Shown here one piece after another: positions 48,780-60,300 of a stretch of DNA of 64,000 nucleotides (position 1 is the stretch's first letter; each line of letters opens with the position of its first letter). The stretch comes from Pelodera strongyloides (taxonomy: Eukaryota; Nematoda; Chromadorea; Rhabditida; Rhabditidae). A model generated the notes under the pieces. It had not been told where the DNA came from. It worked only from the letters and a program-made list of their open reading frames with translations, and searched no databases. The stretch lies in contig JAANDG010000010.1 in NCBI GenBank assembly GCA_036852015.1, positions 434,001 through 498,000 on the forward strand, in the 5' to 3' direction. The position numbers were made by a program, and so were the translations under genes.

Positions 48780-50092
48780 TCAATCGGAATGATCCATATA
48801 TTATTTAGTTTCCCTTAACGGCTTTCATTTCTTGTTACGAATTATTTTAAAACAACAAGATATATAAGGCCATTACGGCCCTGTATTACCTGCCCTCCAC
48901 TAACATTTTTTTCTGTATTTAAACTGCTCCATTACAATCAAAACAAATCTGAACCATTCCAAGCTCGTTTCTCTGTATTGATTGTCCATAGTTGTACTGT
49001 TGTACATATTGTTTGTTTTTTTCCAGCCAACTTTGGTTTTTGTTTGTGTGTTTTTGTTTTTGTTTTTTTCCCGCCCTCAATTGATTTTCAATTACTGCAA
49101 TTGATCGATAGTTCTGCGCTCTCATCACGCCCGCGTCTCTTTCTCTGTCTGCTGTAATAGGCGTTAATTTCGTATTCTTCGTATTTTTCCGAAATGCCGT
49201 TCTTTTTTTCTGGTTACCACTGTACTAGTAATGAACTGTATTCCAATTTGTTCATACAATGTCAAACTTTAATTTTTTTATACTTCCCCATGCGCTTCGT
49301 CTTTCTTCTCGTAAAGCGTGATTATCGATTTTTGAAATCAGGAATAACATTCCAAATAACGTTTTTTTTATCGTAACCGATCGACACCACTCCTTGGTAC
49401 CAAATCGAGTTCTGTATAAGCTGATCAGTCATAATGTCCGGTATGTATATAGTTGTTCCTCGTGCTACTCCTTGTTTTGTGCTTAAACCTTTCCACTTCC
49501 CAGCTGCATAAGTATACCCAGCTCAACTCCTTGCCATTTATGCAACCAACTTTTATTATTTATGTAAAATTTGAAAGCATTCTTCTATGGTGATTGTACG
49601 GCAAGTAATTGAGCCGCAAGATGATTACATATCTCCATGCCTCTATACGATTTGTCGAATACGAATGGAATGTTTGAGAATGATAAAGTTGTCTTTACTC
49701 ATTGTTTTGTGTGGATTTTGAAAATACATTATGTATGCTCTGTTCCGTGATCCATCTCAATTAATACAAACTGTATGGTTTTATTATAAGTAAAACAAAA
49801 CAAAAAACGGTGCAGAAGTGATTTTCAAGTACAATTCGTCGATTTTCTTCTATAGTGATGCTCAAAACTATTGCCCATCATGCAATTAGCAGAATTTTTT
49901 CCGGACAATTTAAGAAAATGAATCACGCACTTCGTATATTTCTAGATCTCAATTGCAGGGAAAAGTCCTCAACGTAAAGTGACTTCGAACTATTCCACGA
50001 ACTGCTGGCTTCAGTGATTTTCCCCTCTCTATTTCTATTTACATAACTGATGATGACAGACTAGAGTGAACAGATCAACTACTATTTTCCAG
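48780..50092. other. Spacer, no supported gene
   Basis: AT-rich. Probable 3' UTR of YPEL and 5' region of the next gene. No convincing exon seen. Confidence 0.5.
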
Positions 50093-52533
50093 TTCAAAAA
50101 TTCATTCCCTCCGATCGATGTTCATCTTTATTTAGAGCGGACCAATCTTGAATTTTCAACCAAACAGCAAGCAAGCATTTCGTATGTGGTAGTGTCCAAT
50201 CCGCATAGAAACGATAAGCATAGAATACGGCGATGGACTTATTTTGTAATATTATTGCGTAAATTTTGTTTGACTTTTTTCATTGGCATTGTTCCGCAGT
50301 TCCCGTCCAAATGGCTCTCGTTTGAACGATTTGACATCAGTCAACGGAATACGATTTGCTTCAGCTTCTCCATAGAATGGTAAAAGTTGTTTACTTATTT
50401 TACTGAAATTTGAAACAGACGTCTTGCGTTTTGTTTCCTCTTCTACGTGAGCAAATTAGCTAACAATTAGCAAATATCAAGTAACCTCTTGTCATGTTGG
50501 TACCTTCCTTAGAATCTGCCCAATTTTCGTGCTATGTGTTCACTGTAAATCTGAATTTTTCTGGACTCGTCAGTTATTAAAATTGTATTTTTAGCTTCGG
50601 GTGATCGGAAAATCGTCATTTCTACAAATATTGTGAGTTTCTCGTGCTTTGGTACTCTCCCTCTCTCGCTTTTTTAGCGATTTCCTTCTGAAATCTGACA
50701 AACACATTGAACGCCTGGAGGGACACCGTAGAGTCTCATACAAGCAGATTGGTAACGTTCCAAATGGTTTCTGTATACGCGATTGAGAGAAGGGAAGATG
50801 AAGCGTGGCCAAAAACATTTAAATAACTAGAGCGCTACAGTCTGGTGTCTACTAACGCTTGGTCCTTGGTTGAGTTTGTTCGGCTGCTAGCTCAGTAGAT
50901 TCCTGAGTGTTCATGGCTCAAGTTGAATACAACGAGAATGAATAACAAACCAATTTCGTATGACATTGTCATTCATTAAAATGTTTACGCGTTTTAGATG
51001 ATCGTGCAAAGCTACTATGCTGGTCATGAAATGTTCGAGAAGTTCGGCAGACCGTTGGCTAACGCCTATCCTGAATCGGCAGGCGCTGGCTTCGTATGTG
51101 TTTATCCTTCTCTTATGATACTTTGAAAGGTTTGATTGACACCTGCGTTCCTGTAACTAACTTATGAAAAACGTCACAACACTTTTGATGTTGCAGGTTT
51201 GTCTCGCGGCACTAGCCTCTTTGGGCGACTTGCTGAACACCATGAATAAAGCAGTGGACGAAATTAAGGCTCAAGTGATGAATATTCAACATTCACTTGC
51301 CACTCGCTGAACACCATGAATAAAGCAGTGGACGAAATGGCTACGTTCTTATTTTTCATTTTTTTTATGAAACGTTCACCAGTCGTGTGGTTGTTCACCA
51401 TTCGAGAAGAAACCATCAAGTGGATGAAGTGTATGATTATGACAATGATGAAGTGTATGATTATGAACATTTCAGACAAAATACTGGCCAGAGACTGTTT
51501 TGAAAGTCGTCGAAAACACGGTGGACAACACTAAAAGCGGTACTAATGCGTACAAGGCACATCTGATTCAGCAGAAGCTTGAGCAGATACACACTTGGTA
51601 TGACTTTTTCAGGCTAGCACAGTGTTGTATTTGCATGTATCCAATGAGCTCCCGGTCTGAGTTTTTCTATGAAGCAGATTTGTGTTTTTAAAGGGATGGG
51701 TTCACTACAAAATCACCTTGTTTTTATGCTTTAGTTTGATTGTAGAAAGGTAAAATTAAACAAAGATCATAAAAAATGTTTCTTGAATTACTCCCTTATT
51801 AGGTAAAAAGACTGAGTGTTGATCGATCTTCCGATAACATGAGTAAACAAGATAAACTAGGGAAGCTAAGAGATATGGCTGAAACACACTGTTTTTCTGT
51901 GTTTTAAGTAAAATAAACGATGAAAACTACATTTTATACAATTTTTAGGGACCAGTTTTACGTAGTTGTCTACCACAACGTGCAGGGTTATGGTAGACAC
52001 GTGTTTTTCTGGAACGACAATCAGGGTATAGCTGTCAAGCGAGAAGGAAACTGCAATGTGTGCGTGTACAGAAGTATTCACAAACACAAGATGACTGACA
52101 GACGCATGCAAAATTTTACTGGTGCCGTTGAGGCGTACAGGGACAACTTCGTAAATTGGTAAGTGTTTGGTGTGTGTGTTTTCAACGCTTTTGCCCAGTT
52201 AAGTGACAGTAAGAAGTATCTTTACAAAAAAAACAGGAATAATCTTTTTTCTCCAGTGACGAGCATGACGGCATGAAGGATAGTGCCAAGAACATTTACA
52301 ACCACATGAAGACAAGTGAGGCGGGATTTGTGGCTATTATCGAGGACGAGGCCAACGTTGCTATCACTCAGTCGATGAATAGGTTAACAAATCAGTTGCC
52401 GAGAGACAAGAATACTCCATGGTGGGGTCCTGGATGGTTGATCACCGTCAATTGCCATCAAACAACCGTATATCCGTGCACGCAAGTAACAAAATATGTT
52501 AAGAAAGTCAAACTGATTGTCGGCTACAAATAA
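50093..52533 (+). CDS. Unrecognised multi-exon protein
   Basis: Firm exons, in phase: 50998-51093, 51197-51274, 51476-51597, 51949-52158, 52257-52533 (stop TAA). Probable earlier exons 50093-50245 and 50300-50379 (54 nt intron between them, FPSKWLSFERFDISQR after it) and 50594-50632 do not fully phase, so the 5' part is incomplete and the start is missing. The sequence has a helix-rich middle (VCLAALASLGDLLNTMNK, KVVENTVDN) and a C-terminal part with aromatic strands (DQFYVVVYHNVQGYGRHV), CNVC and two late Cys. I do not recognise a family. A 33-bp piece of exon 51197-51274 is repeated in the following intron. AATAAA overlaps the stop codon. Confidence 0.65.
51232..51338 (+). repeat. 33-bp direct repeat of exon sequence
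   Basis: Identical copies at 51232-51264 and 51306-51338 (GCTGAACACCATGAATAAAG...), 74 bp apart. The first lies in an exon and the second in the following intron. Confidence 0.95.
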
Positions 52534-52909
52534 ACATAGCGTTGTGCTCGTTGTGTATACTCTTTTCTTGGGCATTTTTCTACTATTGTCTCGTAGCAAG
52601 TTTCACTGTATCACTCCCATATTCTATTTCAAGCTGTCGTCGGTCGTACTGATAAACCCAGCCACCGTGAAATTTTATTACAATAATGAACATTCATTAC
52701 AAACATTACAATTTTCATGAAATAAGCAGCAGTAAGGCAATGAGCAAATGATATAACATGCATACAACAAATAAAGTAGCAAAAAAATGACATAAAAATA
52801 ATACTATACAATCTAAGCCAACATTTTTCTGCGAGAAAACACTCAAACTCAAAATTCGAGAAACGACGCTCAATTTTCTAGTAGCTAACAGACAAAGTTT
52901 CAAAACAAT

Positions 52910-53956
52910 TTAAATCATTAACGGGGAAAATGGTTTAAAAACCTTATTGGGATTCCTTGGTTCGCCCACTGTTCGTGTAACCTTTCTCGTATGTCTCGCT
53001 CCCGTGGTGTTATTTTTGTTAGTGTTTTGCTGAACCACAGTTGAATCTTTGCCAACTCCGCATTCGAACTTTGTTGAGTGTTTACCTTTCACAGTGACAT
53101 TACAGTTTCTGAGTTTGTTTTCAGTTTCGTCTTTCGCTTTGCCGTTGTGTTCCTTTCCAACCGTGCCCTTTGGTTCTTTTCCATCTGTGCAAGGTTTATG
53201 ATCGTTGTCGGCTTTCTTGTTTCCGGGTTTCCGTCCGTTTTCGTCTTCCTTACTTCCCTGTTTCTGTCCGTTTTCGACTTTATTGTTTCCGCATTCCTGT
53301 TTGTTTTCGTTTTTCTTGTCACCGGATTTCTGTTCGTTTTCGGTTTTCTGTTCGCTTTCGACTTTCTTGTTTTCGCATTCCTGTTTGTTTTCGACCTTGT
53401 TGTTTCCGGGTTTCGGTTCTTTTTCGACTTCCTTGTTTCCGGCGACGTCTCCATTGTCTACCACTCGTATGTTTCCGTCCTTGTGAGCTCCAAGATTCAA
53501 GATACCGGCTCTATTCGGATTTCCACCATTCTCGCTAAGTCCGTTAACAATTTCACGTCTGTTTCTGCCCTTTCCGGACTTTCCATTCTTTCCCTTGCCT
53601 GGCTTGAGTCCTACGTTAACACCAATTTCTAGGCCACGAACAAAGCGCCTAGTACTCACGATTCCAGTGTTATTCGCGGCTTCCACCTTGATGGTTCGAT
53701 GATCGTCGATTTGATACTTTCCGGGATTTATGCCAATATTAAGCTTTCTTTCGAAATGGGAAATTTCTCCATTGTTTCCAGAACGAATGATGTCGCTTCC
53801 TTTCTTGAGATTGACTTGTTCTGCTGTAGCTGGACCGTTTTTCGATATGTTGCGGGCAACATTGGATCTTGGCTTTCCGGGCTCGCCGCGTCGCATCCAC
53901 ACAAACGCATCGTTATAGGCCAAGAGTAAAGTTGAAGCAACCAGAAATAACTTCAT
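52910..53956 (-). CDS. Secreted Lys/Asn/Gly-rich protein, relative of the 24.3 and 27.3 kb genes
   Basis: 348 residues in one exon on the minus strand. ATG at 53956-53954 starts a signal peptide (MKLFLVASTLLLAYNDA) 18 bases after a splice acceptor, as in the 24.3 kb gene. An upstream in-frame ATG at 53989 lies before that acceptor. The mature chain starts FVWMRRGEPGKPR and contains GINPGKYQIDDHR (shared with the broken gene at 27.5 kb), a basic run GKGKNGKSGKGRNRR that looks like a proprotein-convertase site, then NKKVENGQK-like blocks shared with the 24.3 kb gene. Five Cys fall in the blocks (for example QECENKKVE), unlike the Cys-free relative. The C-terminus is RNPNKVFKPFSPLMI. It converges on the plus-strand gene ending at 52533. 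Confidence 0.85.
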   Translation of the reverse strand: MKLFLVASTLLLAYNDAFVWMRRGEPGKPRSNVARNISKNGPATAEQVNLKKGSDIIRSGNNGEISHFERKLNIGINPGKYQIDDHRTIKVEAANNTGIVSTRRFVRGLEIGVNVGLKPGKGKNGKSGKGRNRREIVNGLSENGGNPNRAGILNLGAHKDGNIRVVDNGDVAGNKEVEKEPKPGNNKVENKQECENKKVESEQKTENEQKSGDKKNENKQECGNNKVENGQKQGSKEDENGRKPGNKKADNDHKPCTDGKEPKGTVGKEHNGKAKDETENKLRNCNVTVKGKHSTKFECGVGKDSTVVQQNTNKNNTTGARHTRKVTRTVGEPRNPNKVFKPFSPLMI

Positions 53957-53989
53957 CCTTGAGAAAGTGACTTTCTGAAATACCATCAC

Positions 53990-55169
53990 TGAATTATGTT
54001 TAATTGTTACAGCAAATCAGCGAAGTTTATTTAGACATTAATGGTAAATTATTAGTATCAGGGTTAAATAGGTAGTAGGTCTTATACTGAAAAAGTGTGT
54101 AGAAGACTGAACCATAGAAACAAAGAAAGGCAACTTATGAGACTTCGTTGACGTACGGACCATTTCACCGCAGGTTATATACTGCTCCGAAGCTTATCAT
54201 TCAAGTTCTATCACATCACTTTTTGCTTGCTCACGTTATGTTTCGACTTTTTTTTCTGAAGGCTGTGCCCAGAAATTGCTTATGCATTATTTACTTTCGT
54301 AAGCTAGTATCAGTATACCATATTTCTTTCAATATAGAATGCGCACTGCTCACTGTTTTGTATCGCGGCTTACGGCGTATTTCTTTGATACCGCGGGGTA
54401 TAAACCAAATGTTTGTGTGCATAGTAGGCGAACACTCTATTAAATAAGTGACGTAAGTATATGTGTAATTATTGTAGAAGTCCTGGTAAAGTGGAGAACA
54501 CCTAATAAATACATTGTTAGTTCTCCGTGGTTTGAGGAACCCATGTCTCCTCGCTCTCTCCTCGCGCATTCGTGGCACACGACGTGTAGGTGGGCCGGGC
54601 AATGCGTGGATAACGGTCACTGGCGCACCTCTTTATGTTGCCACATAAATATGTATGTTCTTTCCTAAATAAGCCGTTACCCCTCAGTGCTAACATCGCT
54701 CTGTAATAAAGCAAGCTGTTTATCAGATTTTTTATAGAGTTTATTTTTGTTCAGTGAGTTATTTTTGTTTTGCGCAGAACAGAAAAAAAATTGAAGCGAC
54801 GATTATTTTTTATATAAAAGCTTCAATAAATCGGCTGAGGTATTATGAGGTATTTAACTGTTAGGTGAAAATATCTATAAGCATTACGCCACAGCAAAAA
54901 CATTCACAAAAAAACACAAAGTCTATTGGAAAAAAGCAACGAAATAGTAGGATAACAGAAGCTCAAAATCACTAACATCATACCCGGGCTAGGCAGTAAT
55001 ACCAATATCTTAGCTCATTTGCATTGTTATTATGCCTTATTGTATTTATGATTGTACAGTATGGGATCGATAACCTGCGACATGAAAAGTGTTGAAAGTG
55101 ATAACTTGCAAATTGGTAGACTGATTTTTTTGTGAAGGCTGTCTCCATTATTCTTTGCGGTTTCTGTTT
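53990..55169. other. Spacer, no supported gene
   Basis: Upstream region of the minus-strand repeat-protein gene. Open frames at 54148-54447 and 54291-54620 overlap on opposite strands and lack splice context. Confidence 0.45.
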
Positions 55170-55693
55170 CTACTTTTTACTTTGAATATTCTTCGACGTT
55201 GCTCCATATCCACATCCACCGGACGTGCCCGTAAATGAACCCGGTATTGGTCCGGCCCGTTCAGCAATAGCGCAGGCCGCTGGACCAATGCGAGCAGCAA
55301 CTTTTGACATGGTGCAGAGCGCCGGGGCAATACGGTCAGCAAGTTTTTCAGCGGAGTTGAGAACGGAGTTCAGTTTTCCTTGTCCGTTCGCTGAAAGTAT
55401 CTGATTTTAACCTTATGATTTTATTAAAATTAACGTGTGCAGCATAATGAAGGAGTTGAATATTATCCATCAACAATTACACTACTGTACAAAATGTGAA
55501 TGGATTATCCATTAACACTGCGTACTGCACATGGTTTGGCTCAAAAAATGAGAAAAATGAATATAGTTAGAAGTTAGTAGTGTACCTGAATGCAAATGGA
55601 ATGTTTTATTGATTTATCTTACGTTAGAGAGTACCTAAGTGAATTAAAATGACTTACGCATTTTCGAGTCCGGGTACTTTTCCTCCTTGGCTC
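55170..55693 (-). CDS. 3' end of an unrecognised minus-strand gene
   Basis: The last exon, 55170-55390, follows TACTTTCAG and encodes 72 residues ending in a stop: NGQGKLNSVLNSAEKLADR, then an Ala-rich helix with two Cys (APALCTMSK, GPAACAIAERAG) and GGCGYG near the end. A preceding exon 55658-55693 (KEEKYPDSKM) has a good donor (GC|GTAAGT) and the matching phase. More 5' exons were not found. The amphipathic Ala-rich region could be a mature peptide of a secreted precursor; I have no family match. Confidence 0.55.
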
Positions 55694-55699
55694 CTTTCA

Positions 55700-56613
55700 A
55701 GTGAATATCAACTAGAGATAATTGAGCTTCAACTGGAGGAAGGACTTTACATGTACTGTCCTCGAAACTCTATTTATAGTCCAATAAAATTGTGTCACTA
55801 CATTCGTTCCGACACTTTCTTGCCTCAAACAATACGATGATTATTGAGGAAGCGCGACGGTTGCTCAACGATATTGCTAATTGTGTACATAGGCGCGCAC
55901 CCACTGTTGTACAGGATGATGATGATTTCACAAGGAACAAATATATTTCGTAATTTCTAAATATTTATGTTCTAGAATACATTACGCATTAGAATAGTAC
56001 CCTTGTCAGTATCTTGTGTTGTGAATTTGCAATGTTTTTGTAAAGCATGTGTAACGATATAATTGTAACAAGTTAGACACTCTTTTCTCTTCATCACTTG
56101 TGAGGCACACCCTCTGGTCTGTGGTGTTATTCAATAAATAAATAAATCAAACAATCAATGGTCGTTAGCAAGTTGGAATCGAAAGCTTTGCTGTTTGTAA
56201 CGATTCATTGTTTGCTATCCGTTTCTGGATTGAATCTGAATCGGAATCCTATCTTGGACGCGTTATTATCATTTATTTATTATGCAGATTATAATGAAAA
56301 TGATATAAAATGAGACTAATTGGAAGATTTTTCAATTTGTGTCCACCCTCTGGGTACACCCGAGTTGACGTTCGCTTTTAAACTTTTTTTTTGTGTGCGC
56401 TTGGTTTTGGTGTTTGCTTGATTCTGATTTTGGATGAGATCCTGCACGTCCTGCAGTAAGCGTAGGTAAAGGTAAGTGTTTTGATTCATGATTTATGATC
56501 AGTCTAATGTGAACTGTTGTAATAAAGTTCTATCACTAGAATTTCACAAACAAAGTACATGTATTGGTGTAACTAAAATAATTATTGCTTTTATAGCTCA
56601 CAAGTTACCGATT
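55700..56613. other. Spacer, upstream of the Cys-rich gene
   Basis: AT-rich with (AAAT)n-like stretches near 56140. No exon recognised. Promoter elements of the divergent genes presumably lie here. Confidence 0.45.
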
Positions 56614-57275
56614 ATGAAGCTTCGAAGTGCACTGTTTCTCTACGTCATTTTAGTAAACATTGAATGGATAAGTTGCGTAGAAAGTTCTGTCGGTGCAAAA
56701 CCCATAACACGTTTGTTATTATATTTTTTTATGAAATTGCATGTTTGTATGTTTTTTTTTGTGTTTACTTGTGTGCGCTTGTAGGTGTGCGCGTGTGTAT
56801 GGATAACGGAAATGCACCATACGGCTCTGAAGATGAAAATATCTGCAATTTTTAGCCAACATTTCTCATTCTATATACTTTTTGGCAAGGCTGTCCGCTT
56901 GAACCGAATGAACGTGAAATGTTTCAGATTCCATAACAAAAGCACAATATTTCGCGAACTTGATGCGATGGTGTGGCAGGCCACAAACATTTCCTGACTG
57001 CAAGAAATTGATGCACATTAACAATGTACGTACTTCAAGACTCCTTTGCGCATGCTAAATTATCCGGAAGGTCAATTCGGAAACTATTCCATATTGTAGA
57101 CGTGTACAACTTATCAGAAATTCCTTATTTTCAGAAGCCATGGCACTTTAACAGTACATTTCATTTCTTGTGCGACGACGTGCCTGGATTTCCGACTATG
57201 GGATGCAATTACTATATGGTCGGTGATTTTCTCATCGTTAGCATAGCTACTTCATATTTACCTTTCTATGCATAG

Positions 57276-57323
<48 letters not shown>

Positions 57324-60300
57324 AGAGCGAGAAGAAATATATATTATTATATTAAAGAGGCGGGCCGAGAACCGAAATCTAATAATGTCGAGGTCCATTT
57401 AGGCCATTCATACTAACAACGATGAGATGGTGTGGAATGACTACTGCAAGAAACATCTGGAGAAAAAGGACAAATTCGCGAACCACTGCAAGGTTTGCCT
57501 TCTTGGTGCATGAGGAAGACACGTCTTGATATCTTGTTACTCCTTTTGCCTTGCTTGCGGACCAGGTTATAATAAACGAGTGGGCATGCCCTTTTACTGG
57601 CGTGGGAACCCGCGACTTCCTTCGTTTCACCTAAAATCCTTTCAGGAGTTTGTACAGTTGATGGTCACAGAATCGACACCGTGGATCAAAGAAAAGGTCG
57701 AACGTTACTTCCATTATGAGCCTCCAGCTAGAGAACGCATTGCAATTCGGATAGAATACATAGGCATACAGTAAACCCCCTGAAGCAATAAGCATCTTGT
57801 ATTCAGTCATCTTGTAGTCAGTCATGTTATTTTATAATTATGTACATAAGTAATCCGTTGATACATTAGTGATCTATTTCTGAACCTTCCACCGTGTTGG
57901 TGTGTGCTGAAAAGCTAATAAAATGTAAATGTTTCGAAGTTAAGCTTCACGCAGACTTAGAAATAACAATGACAGTTCGATATTTAGCTTCTCGAGCCAT
58001 GCATCTATTCTGCAAGTGGAAGTGCTTGTGACATGGAAATGGGCAATCTGTGTAAGAAGGACACATATTTGTGTCAAACTGTTCGCTCTCTCTTCACTAA
58101 GGTATCTTTCAATATAATTCAAGGTCAAATGCAAGATGAATTTTTCCTGAGTACTTGAACAATAACGTCTATATGTACGTACGCGGTACGATGCATTTGT
58201 ACTCTAAGTGTTAGGGATGGAAACGGTTCTAATTTCAGCCATACGTTTAGGACGTTTATGCGGCGCTTGCCACTACTTCGTCTATGTGTGCCACCACTAC
58301 ACATAAGCACACGATCGTCAGAGAGTATTGTAGCGGAATGCAAAAGGTAATGGAAACTTTCTGCAAGTCCAGGGAGAGGATAATGAGAGATAGAGAGAAA
58401 ATAGAGAGAAACGAAGAGAAATGAATAGCTAGATATGAAAGCCAAGTCCAATACCCGAGAAAAAGTGAAACCTTATCTGTGTTCCTAAGTATCTTTATGT
58501 CGTCGCCATTGAATTAAAAATCGATGTCATGGCGGGAAATTAAATTCAACGTTAGAAATTAAAGTCGATATTACAAATTAGGTGTGGACGTTGAATAGTA
58601 TGTCTGTATTACCATTCAATAAATTTGAAACATTTTCAGGCGGTAGCTGATACACCAAAATGGATGGAGCAGTATTGTTTCCCATACAGAACTGCAAACG
58701 AGCTGTGTTACAGCGATTGGCCGGCATCGTGCTCGGTAAGCTTTCCAATTATCCAGATATGTTAGTTATGTAAACACTTGTCTAATTGCTTGAGTGAATT
58801 ATGACACATGTGCAACTGCGTATTCCACGGGGTTGATCCCTTGAAACTAACTGTTTCCAGGACCTAATTGAAAGCCTTGATACACAATCTATAAACAAAT
58901 GGTGAATTATTTTTCTTTCAGATATTCAAAACTGTGTGCACAATTAAACTGCGTAAGGATTGTGAACCATTACGTGCGCAGGAAAAATTTTGCGAGGAAA
59001 TCAGAACAAACATCGCAACGCAGGCAGCTTATGAAAAGTACTGTGAAAAAGCAGGTGTGAAAAAGCAGGGCAAGGAGAGCAAACGATACTGCAAAGGAGT
59101 TATAGCTGATTTGGATGCGCACCCGGTACGTGATCAGTAGAAATTGGTAATCTGGGTGAATACCAAAAAAGGTTTCCAATCTACTTCTATATATTTATAA
59201 ATAACAGTCCCATGAGTTCCATTTTATAGTTCAATAAGAATCAAATTGGGCACTGGATTACGATTAGGGTAGAATTTAAGATCTAGTAATCGACTGTACC
59301 AATTCAGGAGAAATTCACCATGATTTGCACAGAGAGTTGCAAAAAGGAAAACAAACTGTGTGACTACTGCCAAAAGGTGCGCTTTTTAAAGTTTTAAATT
59401 AATCGACGAACAACGAACTGTGCAATATCCAGTCATAATGTTAGAATTGTTTGCTCATCTTAGTTCTTGGGGGATTCTGTTGAGTAGAATGGACCACCCA
59501 AACGAGCTGCTATTATAAGATCATCATCGTTAGTCAGCTGTTTGTACTTTGTAGTGTGTACCTTCTTTCTGCGCCGTGTGTGCCCTTTGTTTTTCTGGTG
59601 TCTTTCGTCTTTCTGTGAATTACTATCGTTGTGCCGTAGGCAATTAGTGCAATTATATATATATATATACCAACAATTGTATTATCAATGGCGCTTATAC
59701 TGCGCGCCAAAAATCTATAATAAGACCTTTTCTAACACATTACTTGTCGGTCAGTCGTTACAGTTATTCCTTTGACTCCTAACATTTATGTCTTAAAGCG
59801 AAATCCTAACATTTCTGTCCTATGTAATTAATTCTATGTTGTAACTTTTCTGCAGAATGACTATGGTTGTCTTTGACCCCAACTAACGTCCATTGATTTT
59901 ATATGACTATAGAATAGCTTACCGTTTTGTATTTCTTTGTAATACCGGTGCATTGATTGAGACTTGATTCTTTATTTTAATAATAAACTTACAAACTACT
60001 CATTGTATGTTTTATATGTTTCTAATTCATTGGACTAATTGTCCATATGATACCTTTGTTGTGTTGTTTGTATTGTGTCGTGTTTATGTTCTAATTTTGT
60101 GCATGTGTGCCCAGCCTAGGTTAAGTTAGACGTAGGTAGAATAAGAACTGGGACACTTTGTTAAGCATTGTTAACCCGTTTAACCACTTAACTTTTTAAA
60201 CTCTTTTAACTTATTACAATTTTTTTATCAACCAACTGTTGTCTTCCTAGCGGTTCAGATGAAGGTTCTCAAATGTACTTTATTTATCTTCCTGTACTAA

